From: Rhodospirillales bacterium
Lineage (GTDB): Bacteria > Pseudomonadota > Alphaproteobacteria > Rhodospirillales > JASLQF01
DNA: 64,000 bases
NCBI GenBank assembly: GCA_030744625.1
Contig: JASLQF010000027.1
Location: forward strand, 62,001 to 126,000
Direction: 5' to 3'
Part shown: one piece after another, positions 21,841-31,053 of the stretch
How positions within the stretch are numbered: the first letter of the stretch is position 1
Layout: each line of letters opens with the position of its first letter
Program-made: the position numbers and the translations under genes
The notes under the pieces: model-generated
The model's input: the letters and a program-made list of their open reading frames with translations, nothing else
Databases searched by the model: none
What the model was told of the DNA's origin: nothing

Positions 21841-22428
21841 TCAGTCGAAATCCCCGGCCAGCGCCTGGCGCACGGCTTCCGGCAATACGGTCATGTGGGC
21901 GTAATTGGGGTGACCGATGGCGAGCACGACGCGGGTGCCGGAAACGGCTAATTTCCGCGCCTGATCGTCGGCGAAGGGAAAGTGGAGGAAGTGCACCGAA
22001 GATGCCTTGCCGGCAGCGCTGGTGCGCTCGACGTCGGCCTCGGCGATGGCGCGGATGGTCTCGCCGTCGAACTCCAGGCTCACCGTTTCCTCGACGCCGC
22101 CGAGTGCGGCCAGCAGATGGGCGCGACGCGCCGGGTCGTCGACCTCGACCATGAGCGTGGCGACCAGCTCGCGGCCCCCGGGGATGAGCGGATTGTAAGC
22201 CGCCAGCTCGCCCGGAATCTGGTCGTCCCCGCCCTTTTCGATGTAGAGCATCTCGTGGATCTGGTGCCACATGGTCTCGTAGCACTCGAAGTAGAAGGTG
22301 GCGTCGGGGCCGACGGCGACGCGGCGGTTGCGCTTGAGCTCGGTGATGGCGTGCCGGCGCTCCTTGCGCACCTTCGCATAGTCCTCCAGAGGCATGATGT
22401 CGGCGGCGGTGATTTCGTGTTTTCCCAT
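21841..22428 (-). CDS. DUF3501 family protein
   Basis: A 195-residue soluble protein of unknown biochemical function, recognised by KHEITAADIMPLEDYAKVRKERR, FYFECYETMWHQIHEML and the closing GHPNYAHMTVLPEAVRQAL. The family is typically encoded beside a GlpC-like Fe-S protein and a rubrerythrin, as here. The start at ATG 22428 gives the family length; the longer open frame upstream runs through the Fe-S gene in another frame. It lies 32 nt after that gene on the same strand. Confidence 0.85.
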   Translation of the reverse strand: MGKHEITAADIMPLEDYAKVRKERRHAITELKRNRRVAVGPDATFYFECYETMWHQIHEMLYIEKGGDDQIPGELAAYNPLIPGGRELVATLMVEVDDPARRAHLLAALGGVEETVSLEFDGETIRAIAEADVERTSAAGKASSVHFLHFPFADDQARKLAVSGTRVVLAIGHPNYAHMTVLPEAVRQALAGDFD

Positions 22429-22460
22429 CGTCCTTGGCTCCGTGTTCGTTACACGTTTCG

Positions 22461-23798
22461 TCACAGGCCGTACGCTCTGGCCATCAGCTCGACGGGGTGG
22501 ACGGCGTGGTGCAGGCGCCCGGTGTCCTCGCCGAGACGCTCCAGTCCCTGCACCATGTGCTGGCGCGCCAGCGGGCATTCGGAGACCAGGTAGGCGTTGC
22601 CGGCTTCGGCCGCCGACTTGGCCACCGGGCGCCCCACCTTGAGGGCGACCTCGAAATTGTCCTTCATCACCCCCCACGACCCGCCGTGGCCCGAGCAGCG
22701 CTCGATCACCGTGAGCTTGGTGTCGGGCAGGAGACGCAGCATCTCGGCCGCCTTCCGCCCCATGTTCTGGGCCCGGGCGTGGCAGGCGATGTGGACCGTC
22801 ACGCCGCCGTCGAGGGCCGACATGCCGTCGGCCAGGCCTTCGTTCCTGGCGATGTCGACCACGTATTCGGCGATGTCGCGGGTCGCCCCGCCGAGGCGCC
22901 CGACGTCCGCGTTGTCGGGCACGATGAGCGGCCATTCGAACTTCAGCATGAGGCTGCAAGAAGGGACCAGGGAAACCACGTCGTAGCCCTTGTCGATCCA
23001 TCCCACCAACTCGGCGGCGACCCTGGCGGCGGCGGCGGCGGCGGCGGCGAGATCGCCATTCTCGAACTGCGGCATGGCGCAGCACGCCGGGTGGACCACC
23101 TCGGTCTCAACGCCGTTGTGGGCGAGCACGGCGCGCCCCGCCAAACCGATGTCCGGGCTGTTGTAGTTGGCGAAACAAGTGGCGTAGATCACCGCCTTGC
23201 GCCCGAAGGCGGGGGCCTCGCGGTTGACGGCGGGCGCCCCGGCGGCGGCGCGCGCCACCAGGGTGCGGGAGTGGTAGCACGGTAGCTCGGCGTCCCGGTG
23301 CACTCCGGCCACCCCTTCCAGCACCGGCCGGGTGAGGGCGTTGGAGCGCTTCGATGCCCAGTTCACCGGCCCCGGCACGGCGCACCCGAGGCGGCCGTTG
23401 CGGTCGGTCTTGGTGAGCTGGCGCACGGCGACCCCGATCTTTCCCTGGCGCGCCTCGAGAGCCCGGTAGCGCACCATGAGATGGGGGAAGTCCAGGTCGA
23501 ACTCGTGAGGCGGCACGTAGGGACACTTGGTCATGAAGCACATGTCACACAGGGTGCAGGCGTCGGCGACGGCCTTGAAGGCGGCGCTCGGCACCGAGTC
23601 GAGCTCGCCGGTCTCGGATCCGTCGATGACGTCGAACAGGCGCGGGAAGCTGTCGCACAGGTTGAAGCAACGCCGGCAGCCGTGGCAGATGTCGAACACG
23701 CGGCGCAGCTCGGCATCGAGGTCTTCGGCGTCGTAGTAGGCGGCGTCACGCCAAGGAATGGGGCGGCGCTCGGGGGCCTCCAGGCTACCTTCGCCCAT
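22461..23798 (-). CDS. GlpC/HdrB-like Fe-S protein (heterodisulfide reductase-related)
   Basis: A 445-residue protein with two [4Fe-4S] ferredoxin motifs, C38-x2-C41-x2-C44-x3-C48 and C81-x2-C84-x2-C87-x4-C92. Two CCG-type domains follow, one with HPACCAMP (C239-C240) and one with [11 protein letters not shown] near 355. This layout is that of GlpC and HdrB/D relatives, which pass electrons between flavoenzymes, disulfides and quinones. A run of eight or more alanines near residue 255 is encoded by repeated GCC codons. It follows rubrerythrin and precedes DUF3501, suggesting it supplies electrons within this module. The true donor and acceptor are unknown. Confidence 0.87.
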   Translation of the reverse strand: MGEGSLEAPERRPIPWRDAAYYDAEDLDAELRRVFDICHGCRRCFNLCDSFPRLFDVIDGSETGELDSVPSAAFKAVADACTLCDMCFMTKCPYVPPHEFDLDFPHLMVRYRALEARQGKIGVAVRQLTKTDRNGRLGCAVPGPVNWASKRSNALTRPVLEGVAGVHRDAELPCYHSRTLVARAAAGAPAVNREAPAFGRKAVIYATCFANYNSPDIGLAGRAVLAHNGVETEVVHPACCAMPQFENGDLAAAAAAAARVAAELVGWIDKGYDVVSLVPSCSLMLKFEWPLIVPDNADVGRLGGATRDIAEYVVDIARNEGLADGMSALDGGVTVHIACHARAQNMGRKAAEMLRLLPDTKLTVIERCSGHGGSWGVMKDNFEVALKVGRPVAKSAAEAGNAYLVSECPLARQHMVQGLERLGEDTGRLHHAVHPVELMARAYGL

Positions 23799-23901
23799 GG
23801 CTTTTCTCCTGGCGTGTCCGGCGCCGGCGGCCCGTCAACCGGACATCAAAGTGCGATCGTTTCGATTCAAGAAGATAAGACCCCAGGGTGGCAAACGGCT
23901 A

Positions 23902-23927
23902 CGGGGGGTCCGGTGCCGGACCCCCCG
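23902..23927 (-). terminator. Strong hairpin after rubrerythrin
   Basis: A perfect 12-bp-arm inverted repeat, CGGGGGGTCCGG and its complement around a 2-nt centre, 25 nt after the rubrerythrin stop. No U-tract follows on the minus strand, so it could be a partial terminator or an mRNA-stabilising structure. Either would favour rubrerythrin over the downstream Fe-S and DUF3501 genes. Confidence 0.6.
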
Positions 23928-23952
23928 CGGGTTCTTTCGACGGCGGGCCTCG

Positions 23953-24372
23953 TCAGTCGAGGGTGTCGAGGGCCTTCTGGAAACGGCCGGCGTGCGACTT
24001 CTCGGCCTTGGCCAGGGTCTCGAACCAATCGGCGATCTCGTCGAAACCCTCCTCGCGGGCCGACTTGGCCATGCCCGGGTACATGTCGGTGTACTCGTGA
24101 GTCTCGCCGGCGATGGCCGCCTTGAGGTTGTCGGCGGTGCCGCCAATGGGCTCGCCGGTGGCCGGATCGCCGACCTCTTCCAGGTACTCCAAGTGGCCGT
24201 GAGCGTGGCCGGTTTCGCCCTCGGCGGTCGAGCGGAAGACGGTGGAAACGTCGTTGTAGCCCTCGACGTCCGCCTTCTGCGCGAAATACAGGTAGCGGCG
24301 GTTGGCCTGTGATTCGCCGGCGAACGCATCCTTCAGGTTTTGTTCGGTCTTGGTTCCCTTCAACGCGGGCAT
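23953..24372 (-). CDS. Rubrerythrin family diiron protein without rubredoxin domain
   Basis: A ferritin-like four-helix protein of 139 residues that should carry a non-heme diiron site and reduce hydrogen peroxide. Iron-ligand motifs are visible: [35 protein letters not shown] and [12 protein letters not shown]. The C-terminal rubredoxin (CxxC pairs) of classical rubrerythrin is missing, so electrons must come from another protein, possibly the neighbouring Fe-S protein. The start [13 protein letters not shown] has a GGGAGAG ribosome-binding site; the frame extends upstream through the promoter and is not coding there. Regulation by Irr is suggested by a box just before the promoter. Confidence 0.92.
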   Translation of the reverse strand: MPALKGTKTEQNLKDAFAGESQANRRYLYFAQKADVEGYNDVSTVFRSTAEGETGHAHGHLEYLEEVGDPATGEPIGGTADNLKAAIAGETHEYTDMYPGMAKSAREEGFDEIADWFETLAKAEKSHAGRFQKALDTLD

Positions 24373-24460
24373 CGCTATCTCTCCCTTTGCAGAATTTCTC
24401 ACGCTCGGCAAACTGGTACCGACCGCGACCTCTCGTGCCACTTGGGCGGTTGATCCCTCT

Positions 24461-24489
24461 AATATACGACCCAGTGGCACCTGAGTCAA
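24461..24489 (-). promoter_or_regulatory. Rubrerythrin promoter with embedded inverted repeat
   Basis: On the minus strand TTGACT (24484-24489), a 17-bp spacer and TATATT (24461-24466) form a near-consensus sigma70 promoter, with about 80 nt of leader. An 8-bp inverted repeat, GTGCCACT at 24435-24442 and AGTGGCAC at 24473-24480, brackets the -10, one arm in the spacer and one past the start site. That is the position expected for a repressor operator. Confidence 0.7.
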
Positions 24490-24492
24490 TAA

Positions 24493-24509
24493 ATTAGAGG
24501 CATTCTAAA
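24493..24509. promoter_or_regulatory. Irr box (iron control element)
   Basis: ATTAGAG-GCA-TTCTAAA matches the published alphaproteobacterial Irr box consensus TTTAGAA-N3-TTCTAAA at 12 of 14 defined positions, with a perfect right half. It ends three bases before the -35 of the rubrerythrin promoter, and irr itself is the adjacent upstream gene. Irr bound here could act on rubrerythrin in response to heme or iron status. Confidence 0.65.
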
Positions 24510-24543
24510 CATCCGTGGATCATACTGAAATGACGAGTGCTGG

Positions 24544-24963
24544 TCAAGGTGATTCTGTCACCCTGACGATCACGTCGACGCGCTTGACCGAAGTTCCCTC
24601 GGGCGCCTCGGGGAGTTCCGATACGATGATCTGGTCGCCGGGAATGTCGTCGAGGCGCCCCGTTTCCTCGACGAAGAAATGATGATGCTCGCTGGTGTTG
24701 GTGTCGAAATAGGAGCGCGATGCATCGACGATGATCTCGCGCAACAGGCCGGCCGTCGTGAACTGATGGAGCGTGTTGTAGACCGTGGCCAGGGAAACGC
24801 GAATGTTGGCGCGCAAAGCCTCGGCGTGCAGCACCTCGGCGGTAATGTGCCTGTTTCCCCCCTCGAACAGGAGCTTGGCGAGCGCCAGGCGCTGTCGCGT
24901 GGGACGCAGGCCGACGGCGCGCAATTGGTCCAAAACGTGGCTAAAGGGTCTCACGGCATTCAT
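24544..24963 (-). CDS. irr: Irr, heme-responsive Fur-family transcriptional regulator
   Basis: A 139-residue Fur-superfamily regulator: winged-helix domain with GLRPTRQRLALAKLLF and VSLATVYNTLHQF, then a dimerisation domain. The HHH triplet at 93-95 in SEHHHFFVEETGRLDDIP, the lack of CxxC zinc pairs and the location beside fabI identify it as Irr and not Fur. Irr controls heme and iron genes and is destabilised by heme. The N-terminal heme motif (GCP) of Bradyrhizobium Irr is absent. The ATG at 24963 has an AGGG purine run upstream; the longer frame has no similarity. Confidence 0.88.
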   Translation of the reverse strand: MNAVRPFSHVLDQLRAVGLRPTRQRLALAKLLFEGGNRHITAEVLHAEALRANIRVSLATVYNTLHQFTTAGLLREIIVDASRSYFDTNTSEHHHFFVEETGRLDDIPGDQIIVSELPEAPEGTSVKRVDVIVRVTESP

Positions 24964-25032
24964 ATCCCTGGCAATTGGTCCGGTCTCGCCGAAGGCTCGT
25001 AAGGTGGTACTCACGGCCTTCGATTTAAAATA

Positions 25033-25088
25033 ATTATAATAAGTCCCATGGTAAATCCCATGGCCGCATATAACAATAAATAATTTAT
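25033..25088 (-). promoter_or_regulatory. irr upstream region: -10 element and repeats
   Basis: An AT-rich island between fabI and irr. On the minus strand it has a perfect TATAAT (25033-25038, rc), a direct repeat of CCATGGGA spaced by 12 bp (25044-25063, plus-strand TCCCATGG twice) where a -35 would lie, and a 13-bp palindrome ATAAATAATTTAT (25076-25088). No -35 consensus is present, so an activator or repressor may bind the repeats. This would let irr be expressed separately from the fab genes. Confidence 0.45.
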
Positions 25089-25165
25089 GGTTATGTGATC
25101 GCCCACCACGTCCCGCATAACCGGCCTGACGCCGTCGGGAGTTCGGCACGCTCGAGGGGTGTGGG

Positions 25166-25969
25166 TCAGGGCGTTTCCTGGGAGTGCGACGGCACGCCGA
25201 CGATATTGTAGCCGCTGTCGACGTGGAGAATCTCCCCGGTCACACCCTTGGACAAGTCGCTCAGCAGGTAGAGGGCGGCGCCACCCAACTCCTCGAGGCG
25301 CACGCCGCGGCGCAAGGGCGAATGCCGTTCGTTCCATTTAAGGATGGAGCGGGCACTGCCGATGGCGCTGCCGGCCAAGGTCCTCATGGGCCCCGCCGAC
25401 AGCCCGTTGACCCGGATTCCGGCACTGCCCAGGTCTTCCGCCAGGTAGCGCACGCTGGCCTCCAGCGCCGCCTTGGCGACGCCCATGACGTTGTAATTGG
25501 GGACCACCCGTTCCGAACCGGCGTAGGTCAGGGTCAGCAGGCAGCCGCCGCCGCCCATCAAGGGCGCCGCCCGCTTGGCGATATCGGTGAACGAAAAGCA
25601 CGAAATATTCACGGTGCGCAGAAAATTATCCCGTGTCGTGTCCGTGTAGCGGCCCTTGAGCTCCTCCTTGTCGGAATAGGCCATGGCGTGGACGACAAAA
25701 TCGATGGCGCCCCATTCAGCGGCCAGGGCGCCGAAGGTCGCATCCATGCTGGCCGCGTCCTCGACGTCGCAGGGACAGATGATGGCGGCATCGAGCGATT
25801 CGGCCAGGGGACGGACCCGTTTCTCGAAGGCGCCCCCCTGATAGGTTAAAGCCAGCGCCGCGCCATGGTGGTGGAGCGTCTGGGCGATTCCCCAGGCGAT
25901 GGAGCGCTCGTTGGCGACCCCCATCACCAGCCCCTTCTTGCCGGCCATCAAGGATTTGTTGTCACTCAT
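25166..25969 (-). CDS. fabI: Enoyl-[acyl-carrier-protein] reductase FabI
   Basis: NADH-dependent reductase for the last step of each fatty acid elongation cycle. The 267-residue short-chain dehydrogenase starts with KKGLVMGVANERSIAWGIA and has the FabI active site Y159-x6-K166 (YNVMGVAK) plus AGPMRTLAGS. It follows fabB by 90 nt on the same strand, and the block fabA-fabB-fabI near irr is conserved in many alphaproteobacteria. The presence of fabI predicts a triclosan-sensitive type of enoyl reductase. Confidence 0.95.
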   Translation of the reverse strand: MSDNKSLMAGKKGLVMGVANERSIAWGIAQTLHHHGAALALTYQGGAFEKRVRPLAESLDAAIICPCDVEDAASMDATFGALAAEWGAIDFVVHAMAYSDKEELKGRYTDTTRDNFLRTVNISCFSFTDIAKRAAPLMGGGGCLLTLTYAGSERVVPNYNVMGVAKAALEASVRYLAEDLGSAGIRVNGLSAGPMRTLAGSAIGSARSILKWNERHSPLRRGVRLEELGGAALYLLSDLSKGVTGEILHVDSGYNIVGVPSHSQETP

Positions 25970-26059
25970 GCACTTGCCACCGGTGGGCGAGGCCCGACAC
26001 GCGGGCGATCCAATTCGCCACCAGGCCAGTCCGTCGCGGATGCGGAATCAATGGACCGC

Positions 26060-27283
26060 CTAGGCGTCAAACCGCTTGAACGCCAGGGTGGCGTTGGTGC
26101 CGCCGAAGCCAAAGCTGTTGGAAAGGACGCAGTTGAGGGCCAGTCCGTCCTGACGCTCGAGGACAACGGGCATGTCCTCGAGCTCGGGATCGGGATCATC
26201 GACGTTCGCCGAGGCGCTTATGAAGCCGTGCTCCATCATGAGCAGCGAATAAATCGCCTCGTGCACACCGGTGGCGCCCTGGGAATGTCCGGTAAGGGAT
26301 TTGGTGGAACTGAAGGAGGGAATACGGTTGCGATCCTTGAACACCTTGCGAATCGCTTTCAGCTCCTGGGTGTCGCCGACCGGCGTCGAGGTGCCGTGGG
26401 TGTTGATATAATCGACCGGCACATCGACATCGGCCATGGCCATCTTTATGCACCTGACGGCGCCCTCGCCGGACGGCTGCACCATGTCGTGACCGTCCGA
26501 GGTGGCGCCGTAACCGGCAAGTTCGGCATAAATCCTGGCGCCCCGCGCCTTGGCGTGCTCGAGTTCCTCGAGGACGAGGACCCCGGCGCCGCCGGAAATG
26601 ACGAATCCGTCCCGGTTCTTGTCGAAGGGCCGGCTGGCCTTTTCGGGGGTGTCATTGTAATTGGACGAAAGCGCGCCCATGGCGTCGAACAGCACGGCAA
26701 GCGACCAGTGAAGTTCCTCGCCGCCGCCGGCGAAGACGACGTCCTGCTTGCCCCATTGGATCAGCTCGGCGGCGTTGCCGACGCAGTGCGCGCTGGTCGC
26801 GCAGGCGGAGCTGATCGAGTAGCTCAGGCCCTTGATCTTGAAGGGCGTGGCCAGCGTCGCCGAGTTGGTGCTCGACATTGTCCTCGGGACCATGAAGGGC
26901 CCCACCTTCTTGGGACCTCTTTGGCGCGCCACGTCGGCGGCCTGCACAAGGTTGCTGGTGGACGGACCGCCCGACCCCATGATCATGCCCGTACGCTCGT
27001 TCGAGACCTCGGCTTCCGAGAGCCCGGCATCGGCGATGGCCTGCTCCAGCGCCAGGTAGTTGTAGGCGGCGCCGTCCCCCATGAAGCGGCGCCACTTGCG
27101 GTCGACGGCGCCTTCCAAGTCGATCTTGGGCGCGCCCTGCACGTGGCTGCGAAAGCCCATGTCCCGGTACTCTTCGCAGAAAGTGACGCCGGAGCGCCCC
27201 TTTTTCAGGGAGTCCGTCACCTCCTCGGCGTTGTTGCCGATGCTAGAAATAATGCCCAGGCCGGTGACGACAACTTTTCTCAT
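26060..27283 (-). CDS. fabB: Beta-ketoacyl-ACP synthase I
   Basis: Condensing enzyme needed, with FabA, for unsaturated fatty acids. The 407 residues have the catalytic Cys in [10 protein letters not shown] (near 163), and the two histidines in [11 protein letters not shown] and TGHSQGATG. The start [16 protein letters not shown] is standard. It lies 10 nt after fabA, so the pair is co-transcribed and probably co-translated. The [12 protein letters not shown]-terminal signature is intact. Confidence 0.96.
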   Translation of the reverse strand: MRKVVVTGLGIISSIGNNAEEVTDSLKKGRSGVTFCEEYRDMGFRSHVQGAPKIDLEGAVDRKWRRFMGDGAAYNYLALEQAIADAGLSEAEVSNERTGMIMGSGGPSTSNLVQAADVARQRGPKKVGPFMVPRTMSSTNSATLATPFKIKGLSYSISSACATSAHCVGNAAELIQWGKQDVVFAGGGEELHWSLAVLFDAMGALSSNYNDTPEKASRPFDKNRDGFVISGGAGVLVLEELEHAKARGARIYAELAGYGATSDGHDMVQPSGEGAVRCIKMAMADVDVPVDYINTHGTSTPVGDTQELKAIRKVFKDRNRIPSFSSTKSLTGHSQGATGVHEAIYSLLMMEHGFISASANVDDPDPELEDMPVVLERQDGLALNCVLSNSFGFGGTNATLAFKRFDA

Positions 27284-27293
27284 GAGTGCCTCG

Positions 27294-27842
27294 TCAAAAA
27301 TCGTCCATCGAGGTGAACACCCCGACGCGTAAATTCTTGGCCTCGTAAACCGGGCGCCCGTCGACGCTCATGATGCCATCGGCGATTCCCAAGGTAAAGC
27401 CGCGCCGAAACACCCGCCGGAAGTCTATATGATAGGTCAACAATTTGGCCGTCGGCTCCACCTGACCGGAAAACTTGACGCTGCCCACTCCCAGCGCGCG
27501 GCCCCGGCCCGGTGCCCCGGTCCAGCCCAGAAAAAAGCCGACCAGTTGCCACAACGCATCAAGACCCAGGCAACCCGGCATCACCGGATCGGATTCAAAG
27601 TGGCAGGGAAAGAACCACAGGTCCGGCACGATATCCAGTTCCGCGTCTATTTCTCCCTTTCCATGCTCTCCTCCATCCTCGGCGATGCGCACGATGCGGT
27701 CGAACATCAGCATCGGAGGCAGGGGCAGCTGCGCATTGCCCGGGCCGAATAGTCTTCCATGCCCGCATTCCAGGAGTTCCTGGTGCGAAAAGCTGTTTTT
27801 CTTGCTCAAAGCGTTTCCGAGCCTGACGGGATCCCATGCCAT
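27294..27842 (-). CDS. fabA: 3-hydroxydecanoyl-ACP dehydratase/isomerase
   Basis: Dehydrates and isomerises C10 intermediates to start unsaturated fatty acid synthesis. The hot-dog fold is evident, with catalytic His81 in [12 protein letters not shown] and Asp95 in GLDALWQ. The ATG at 27842 gives 182 residues; a TTG at 27809 ([13 protein letters not shown]) would give about 171, nearer the family norm, with a GGAAACG purine run before it, so the start is uncertain. It heads fabA-fabB-fabI and has an AT-rich palindrome in its upstream region. Confidence 0.94.
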   Translation of the reverse strand: MAWDPVRLGNALSKKNSFSHQELLECGHGRLFGPGNAQLPLPPMLMFDRIVRIAEDGGEHGKGEIDAELDIVPDLWFFPCHFESDPVMPGCLGLDALWQLVGFFLGWTGAPGRGRALGVGSVKFSGQVEPTAKLLTYHIDFRRVFRRGFTLGIADGIMSVDGRPVYEAKNLRVGVFTSMDDF

Positions 27843-27917
27843 GCGGACGGCGCGGCGCGCCCTTCAAGTACCCATGGCCAAACCATTGAAAGCCCCAAGC
27901 CATCCGTTACGGCACCG

Positions 27918-27936
27918 CTATATAAACCATATATAG
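27918..27936. promoter_or_regulatory. AT palindrome in fabA promoter region
   Basis: CTATATA-AACCA-TATATAG, 7-bp arms in the 135-nt gap between ugpQ and fabA. On the minus strand TTGCTA followed after 17 bp by TTTATA would make a weak promoter overlapping it. It could be an operator for a fatty-acid regulator or simply the melted -10 region; the sequence alone cannot decide. Confidence 0.4.
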
Positions 27937-27977
27937 AGCGATTTAGCAAAAGACGACTCCATCTCTCGGCATGCCCC

Positions 27978-28739
27978 TCATGAGGCGCCGGAGCCGGCGC
28001 GCCACGCCGCGAGAACGGGACCGGGGCTGTCCGTGAAGACGGTGTCGATTCCCCAGTCCCAGAGCTCGCGCGCCCGTCCGGGGTCGTCCACGACGAAGGC
28101 GGCCGCGGTATAACCCGCCGCCTTGATGCGGGATATCCGGGCCGCCGTGACCTGGGTTTCCCGGCAGTGAACGGCGACGCACGCGAGCCGTGCCGCGGCG
28201 GCGCGCCAGCCGCCGGCCAGCCGCCCGATGATCAAGGCCCGCGGCAGCCGCGGGACCATGTCCCGGGCCCGTGCCAGGAGCGGCCCGTCGAAACTGGAGA
28301 TCAAGGGCGGAGACAGGCGAGGCGGCCAGCTGCGCGATACGGCACCGGCCACCTCCTCGACCAGGCGCGCCTCCCCTCCACGACAGCGCTTGAGTTCGAT
28401 GTTGACGCCGAGCCCAAGCCCGCCGATGGCGACCAGCGCCGCGTCCAGGGTCGGCACCCGCTGGCCGGCAAAGGCGGAATCGAACCAGAGGCCGGCGTCA
28501 AGCCCCGACAGCACGGATAACGTCACATCGTCGACGCGCGCCGGGAGCCCCGCGACGCGCTCGAGGGTTTCGTCGTGAAAGACCACGCAACGGCCGTCGG
28601 CGGTCAAGCGCGCGTCGATCTCGACCCAGGCGACGCCCAGCCGCGCCGCCGTCGCAAACCCCGCCAAGGTGTTCTCGGGGGCTATGGCGGCGGCGCCCCG
28701 ATGGCCGATTACCGGAGGCAGCCTGAAGTCCCCGGTCAC
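27978..28739 (-). CDS. Glycerophosphodiester phosphodiesterase
   Basis: Cleaves glycerophosphodiesters to glycerol 3-phosphate and an alcohol. The 253-residue TIM-barrel protein has the GDPD metal and catalytic motifs GHRGAAAIAPENTL, VEIDARLTADG and FHDETLERVAG. No signal peptide is present, so it is of the cytoplasmic UgpQ type. It starts 40 nt after the pnp stop on the same strand. Confidence 0.88.
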   Translation of the reverse strand: MTGDFRLPPVIGHRGAAAIAPENTLAGFATAARLGVAWVEIDARLTADGRCVVFHDETLERVAGLPARVDDVTLSVLSGLDAGLWFDSAFAGQRVPTLDAALVAIGGLGLGVNIELKRCRGGEARLVEEVAGAVSRSWPPRLSPPLISSFDGPLLARARDMVPRLPRALIIGRLAGGWRAAAARLACVAVHCRETQVTAARISRIKAAGYTAAAFVVDDPGRARELWDWGIDTVFTDSPGPVLAAWRAGSGAS

Positions 28740-28779
28740 GATACGCTCCGGCGGCCGTCGGCGCCGCCTCGGGTGCCTG

Positions 28780-30927
28780 TCAGTTCGCGGCTTCCACCTT
28801 GTCCGGTTTGGCGCTCAGGTCCTCGCCGGTTTCCTGATTTACCACCTTCATGGAGAGCTTCATCTTGCCCCGGTCGTCGATGCTGATGAGCTTGACCTTG
28901 ACCATATCGCCGACCTTGACCACATCGGTGACGGCGCCCACCCGGCGCGGTGCCAGTTCGCTGATATGAACGAGACCGTCCGTGCTGCCCATGAAATTGA
29001 CGAAAGCACCGAAATCGAGAGTCTTCACCACCTTGCCGGTGTAGATGACGCCGACCTCGGGTTCGGCGGTGATGCTGCGAATCCATTCGATGGCCGCCTC
29101 GCCGGCGCTCTCGTCGACCGCCGCCACCTTGACGGTGCCGTCGTCCTCGATATCGATCTTGGCGCCGGTGACCTCGCAAATCTCGCGGATCATCTTGCCG
29201 CCCGGACCGATCACCTCGCGGATCTTCTCCTTATTGATCTTTATGATGGTGATGCGCGGCGCATGGGTGCTGATGCCGTCGCGCGACACGGAGAGAGCGT
29301 CCGCCATCTTGTCGAGGATGTGCATGCGGCCATCGCGAGCCTGCTCCAGGGCCACCTTCATGATTTCCTCGGTAATGGAGGTGATCTTGATGTCCATCTG
29401 AAGAGAAGTGATGCCGACCTCGGTGCCGGCGACCTTGAAGTCCATGTCGCCCAGATGGTCCTCGTCGCCAAGGATATCGGAGAGCACCGCGAAGCCGTCA
29501 TCCTCCTTGATCAGGCCCATGGCGATGCCGGCCACCGGCCGTGTCAAGGGGACCCCCGCGTCCATGAGGGCAAGAGAGGAACCGCACACCGTGGCCATCG
29601 AGGAAGAACCGTTGGATTCGGTGATCTCGGAGACCACCCGGATGGTGTAGGGGAAATCTTCCTTGGAGGGCATCAGCGGATGCAGGGCGCGCCACGCGAG
29701 CTTGCCGTGTCCGACCTCGCGGCGGCCTGTAAAACCGAAACGGCCTGCCTCGCCAACGGAGTAGGGCGGGAAGTTGTAATGAAGCAGGAAGTGCTCCCGG
29801 TAATCCCCGGACAGTGCGTCGATAATCTGTTCGTCCTGTCCGGTGCCCAGCGTCGCCACCACCAGCGCCTGGGTTTCGCCGCGGGTGAAAAGGGCGCTGC
29901 CGTGGGTGCGCGGAAGCAGGCCGACCTCGGCGACAATGGTCCGCACCGTGCTCGTGTCGCGTCCGTCGATGCGCTGGCCGGTGTTCAGTATATCGCGGCG
30001 CACGATGTCCTTTTCCAGGTCCTTCAAGGCCCCGGACAACTCCTTGGCAAGCAGTTCCTGGTCGAGAGCGGTATCTTCCTTCAGTTCGGCCGCGACCTTA
30101 TCCTTGACCGCCGACAGTTTTTTCTGGCGCGTCTGTTTGACGGTTTCGCCGTAGGCGTCGCGCAAGCCGGCCTCGGCCGCGGCGCGCACGCGCGCCGCGA
30201 TCTCCTCCTTGCCTTCCGGCGCCGAGGGAAGGTCCCAGGGCTCCTTGGCGCAGGCCTCGGCGAGCTCGACGATGGCATCGATGACCGGCTGAAAGGCGCC
30301 ATGACCAAAGGTGACGGCGCCCAGCATAATCTCCTCCGAAAGCTCGCCCGCCTCCGATTCGACCATCAGCACCCCATCACGGGTGCCGGCGACGATGAGA
30401 TCGAGGGTGCTGTTCGCCATCTCGTCGATCTGCGGATTGAGGACGTACTCGTCGGCGATATAACCGACCCGGCAACCGGCGATCGGCCCCATGAAGGGAA
30501 GGCCGGAAATGGTCAGCGCGGCGGAAGTGCCGACCATGGCCACGATGTCCGGATTGTTTTCCAGGTCGTGGGAAAGCACGGTGCAGATGACCTGCGTCTC
30601 GTTCTGAAAGCCCTTGGCGAAAAGCGGCCGGATGGGGCGGTCGATGAGCCGCGAGGTAAGCGTCTCCTTCTCGGAGGGCCGGCCCTCTCTCTTGAAGAAG
30701 CCTCCGGGAATCTTGCCGGCGGCAAATGTCTTCTCCTGGTAATGTACGCCGAGGGGGAAGAAGTCCAACCCCGGCCGCGGCGACCTTTCGCCGACCACGG
30801 TGCACAGCACCTTGGTTTCGCCGTAGGTCACCATGACGGCGCCGTCGGCCTGGCGGGCGAACTTGCCAGCCTCGAGGGTCAGCGTGCGACCGCCCCACTC
30901 GATTTCCTTTGTGAATTCCTTAAACAT
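28780..30927 (-). CDS. pnp: Polyribonucleotide nucleotidyltransferase (PNPase)
   Basis: Phosphorolytic 3'-5' exoribonuclease of the RNA degradosome. The 715 residues consist of two RNase PH domains (the second with the catalytic segment around [18 protein letters not shown]), a KH domain near 555-615 ([12 protein letters not shown]) and an S1 domain near 622-690 ending [11 protein letters not shown]. The start [13 protein letters not shown] has AGTAGGA just upstream. It follows rpsO, the nearly universal order, after a 210-nt gap with a strong palindrome. Confidence 0.98.
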   Translation of the reverse strand: MFKEFTKEIEWGGRTLTLEAGKFARQADGAVMVTYGETKVLCTVVGERSPRPGLDFFPLGVHYQEKTFAAGKIPGGFFKREGRPSEKETLTSRLIDRPIRPLFAKGFQNETQVICTVLSHDLENNPDIVAMVGTSAALTISGLPFMGPIAGCRVGYIADEYVLNPQIDEMANSTLDLIVAGTRDGVLMVESEAGELSEEIMLGAVTFGHGAFQPVIDAIVELAEACAKEPWDLPSAPEGKEEIAARVRAAAEAGLRDAYGETVKQTRQKKLSAVKDKVAAELKEDTALDQELLAKELSGALKDLEKDIVRRDILNTGQRIDGRDTSTVRTIVAEVGLLPRTHGSALFTRGETQALVVATLGTGQDEQIIDALSGDYREHFLLHYNFPPYSVGEAGRFGFTGRREVGHGKLAWRALHPLMPSKEDFPYTIRVVSEITESNGSSSMATVCGSSLALMDAGVPLTRPVAGIAMGLIKEDDGFAVLSDILGDEDHLGDMDFKVAGTEVGITSLQMDIKITSITEEIMKVALEQARDGRMHILDKMADALSVSRDGISTHAPRITIIKINKEKIREVIGPGGKMIREICEVTGAKIDIEDDGTVKVAAVDESAGEAAIEWIRSITAEPEVGVIYTGKVVKTLDFGAFVNFMGSTDGLVHISELAPRRVGAVTDVVKVGDMVKVKLISIDDRGKMKLSMKVVNQETGEDLSAKPDKVEAAN

Positions 30928-31035
30928 TCCTACTGTCTTCCTTCCTTGAACTCTTCGCCGGAGCTGGCGCGAACCAGCGGGTTTACGATTTCACCGCCGC
31001 CCATGCGGCCCGGCGTTAATCCGTCGTTCCGTTAC

Positions 31036-31053
31036 CGCGTCGTCGACGACGCG
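31036..31053. repeat. Perfect 18-bp palindrome in the rpsO-pnp gap
   Basis: CGCGTCGTCGACGACGCG is fully self-complementary and is flanked by the further partial inverted pair GTTACCGCG / CGCGCGTAAC. In many bacteria the rpsO-pnp spacer carries an RNase III-cleaved hairpin through which PNPase controls its own mRNA, and this element sits in the right place. It could also be a terminator for rpsO, but no U-tract follows. Confidence 0.5.

Noticed and set aside
23020-23060. Alanine-codon run in the GlpC-like gene
   Set aside because: A GC-rich low-complexity stretch in a loop; it keeps the frame and is not a mobile or CRISPR repeat.
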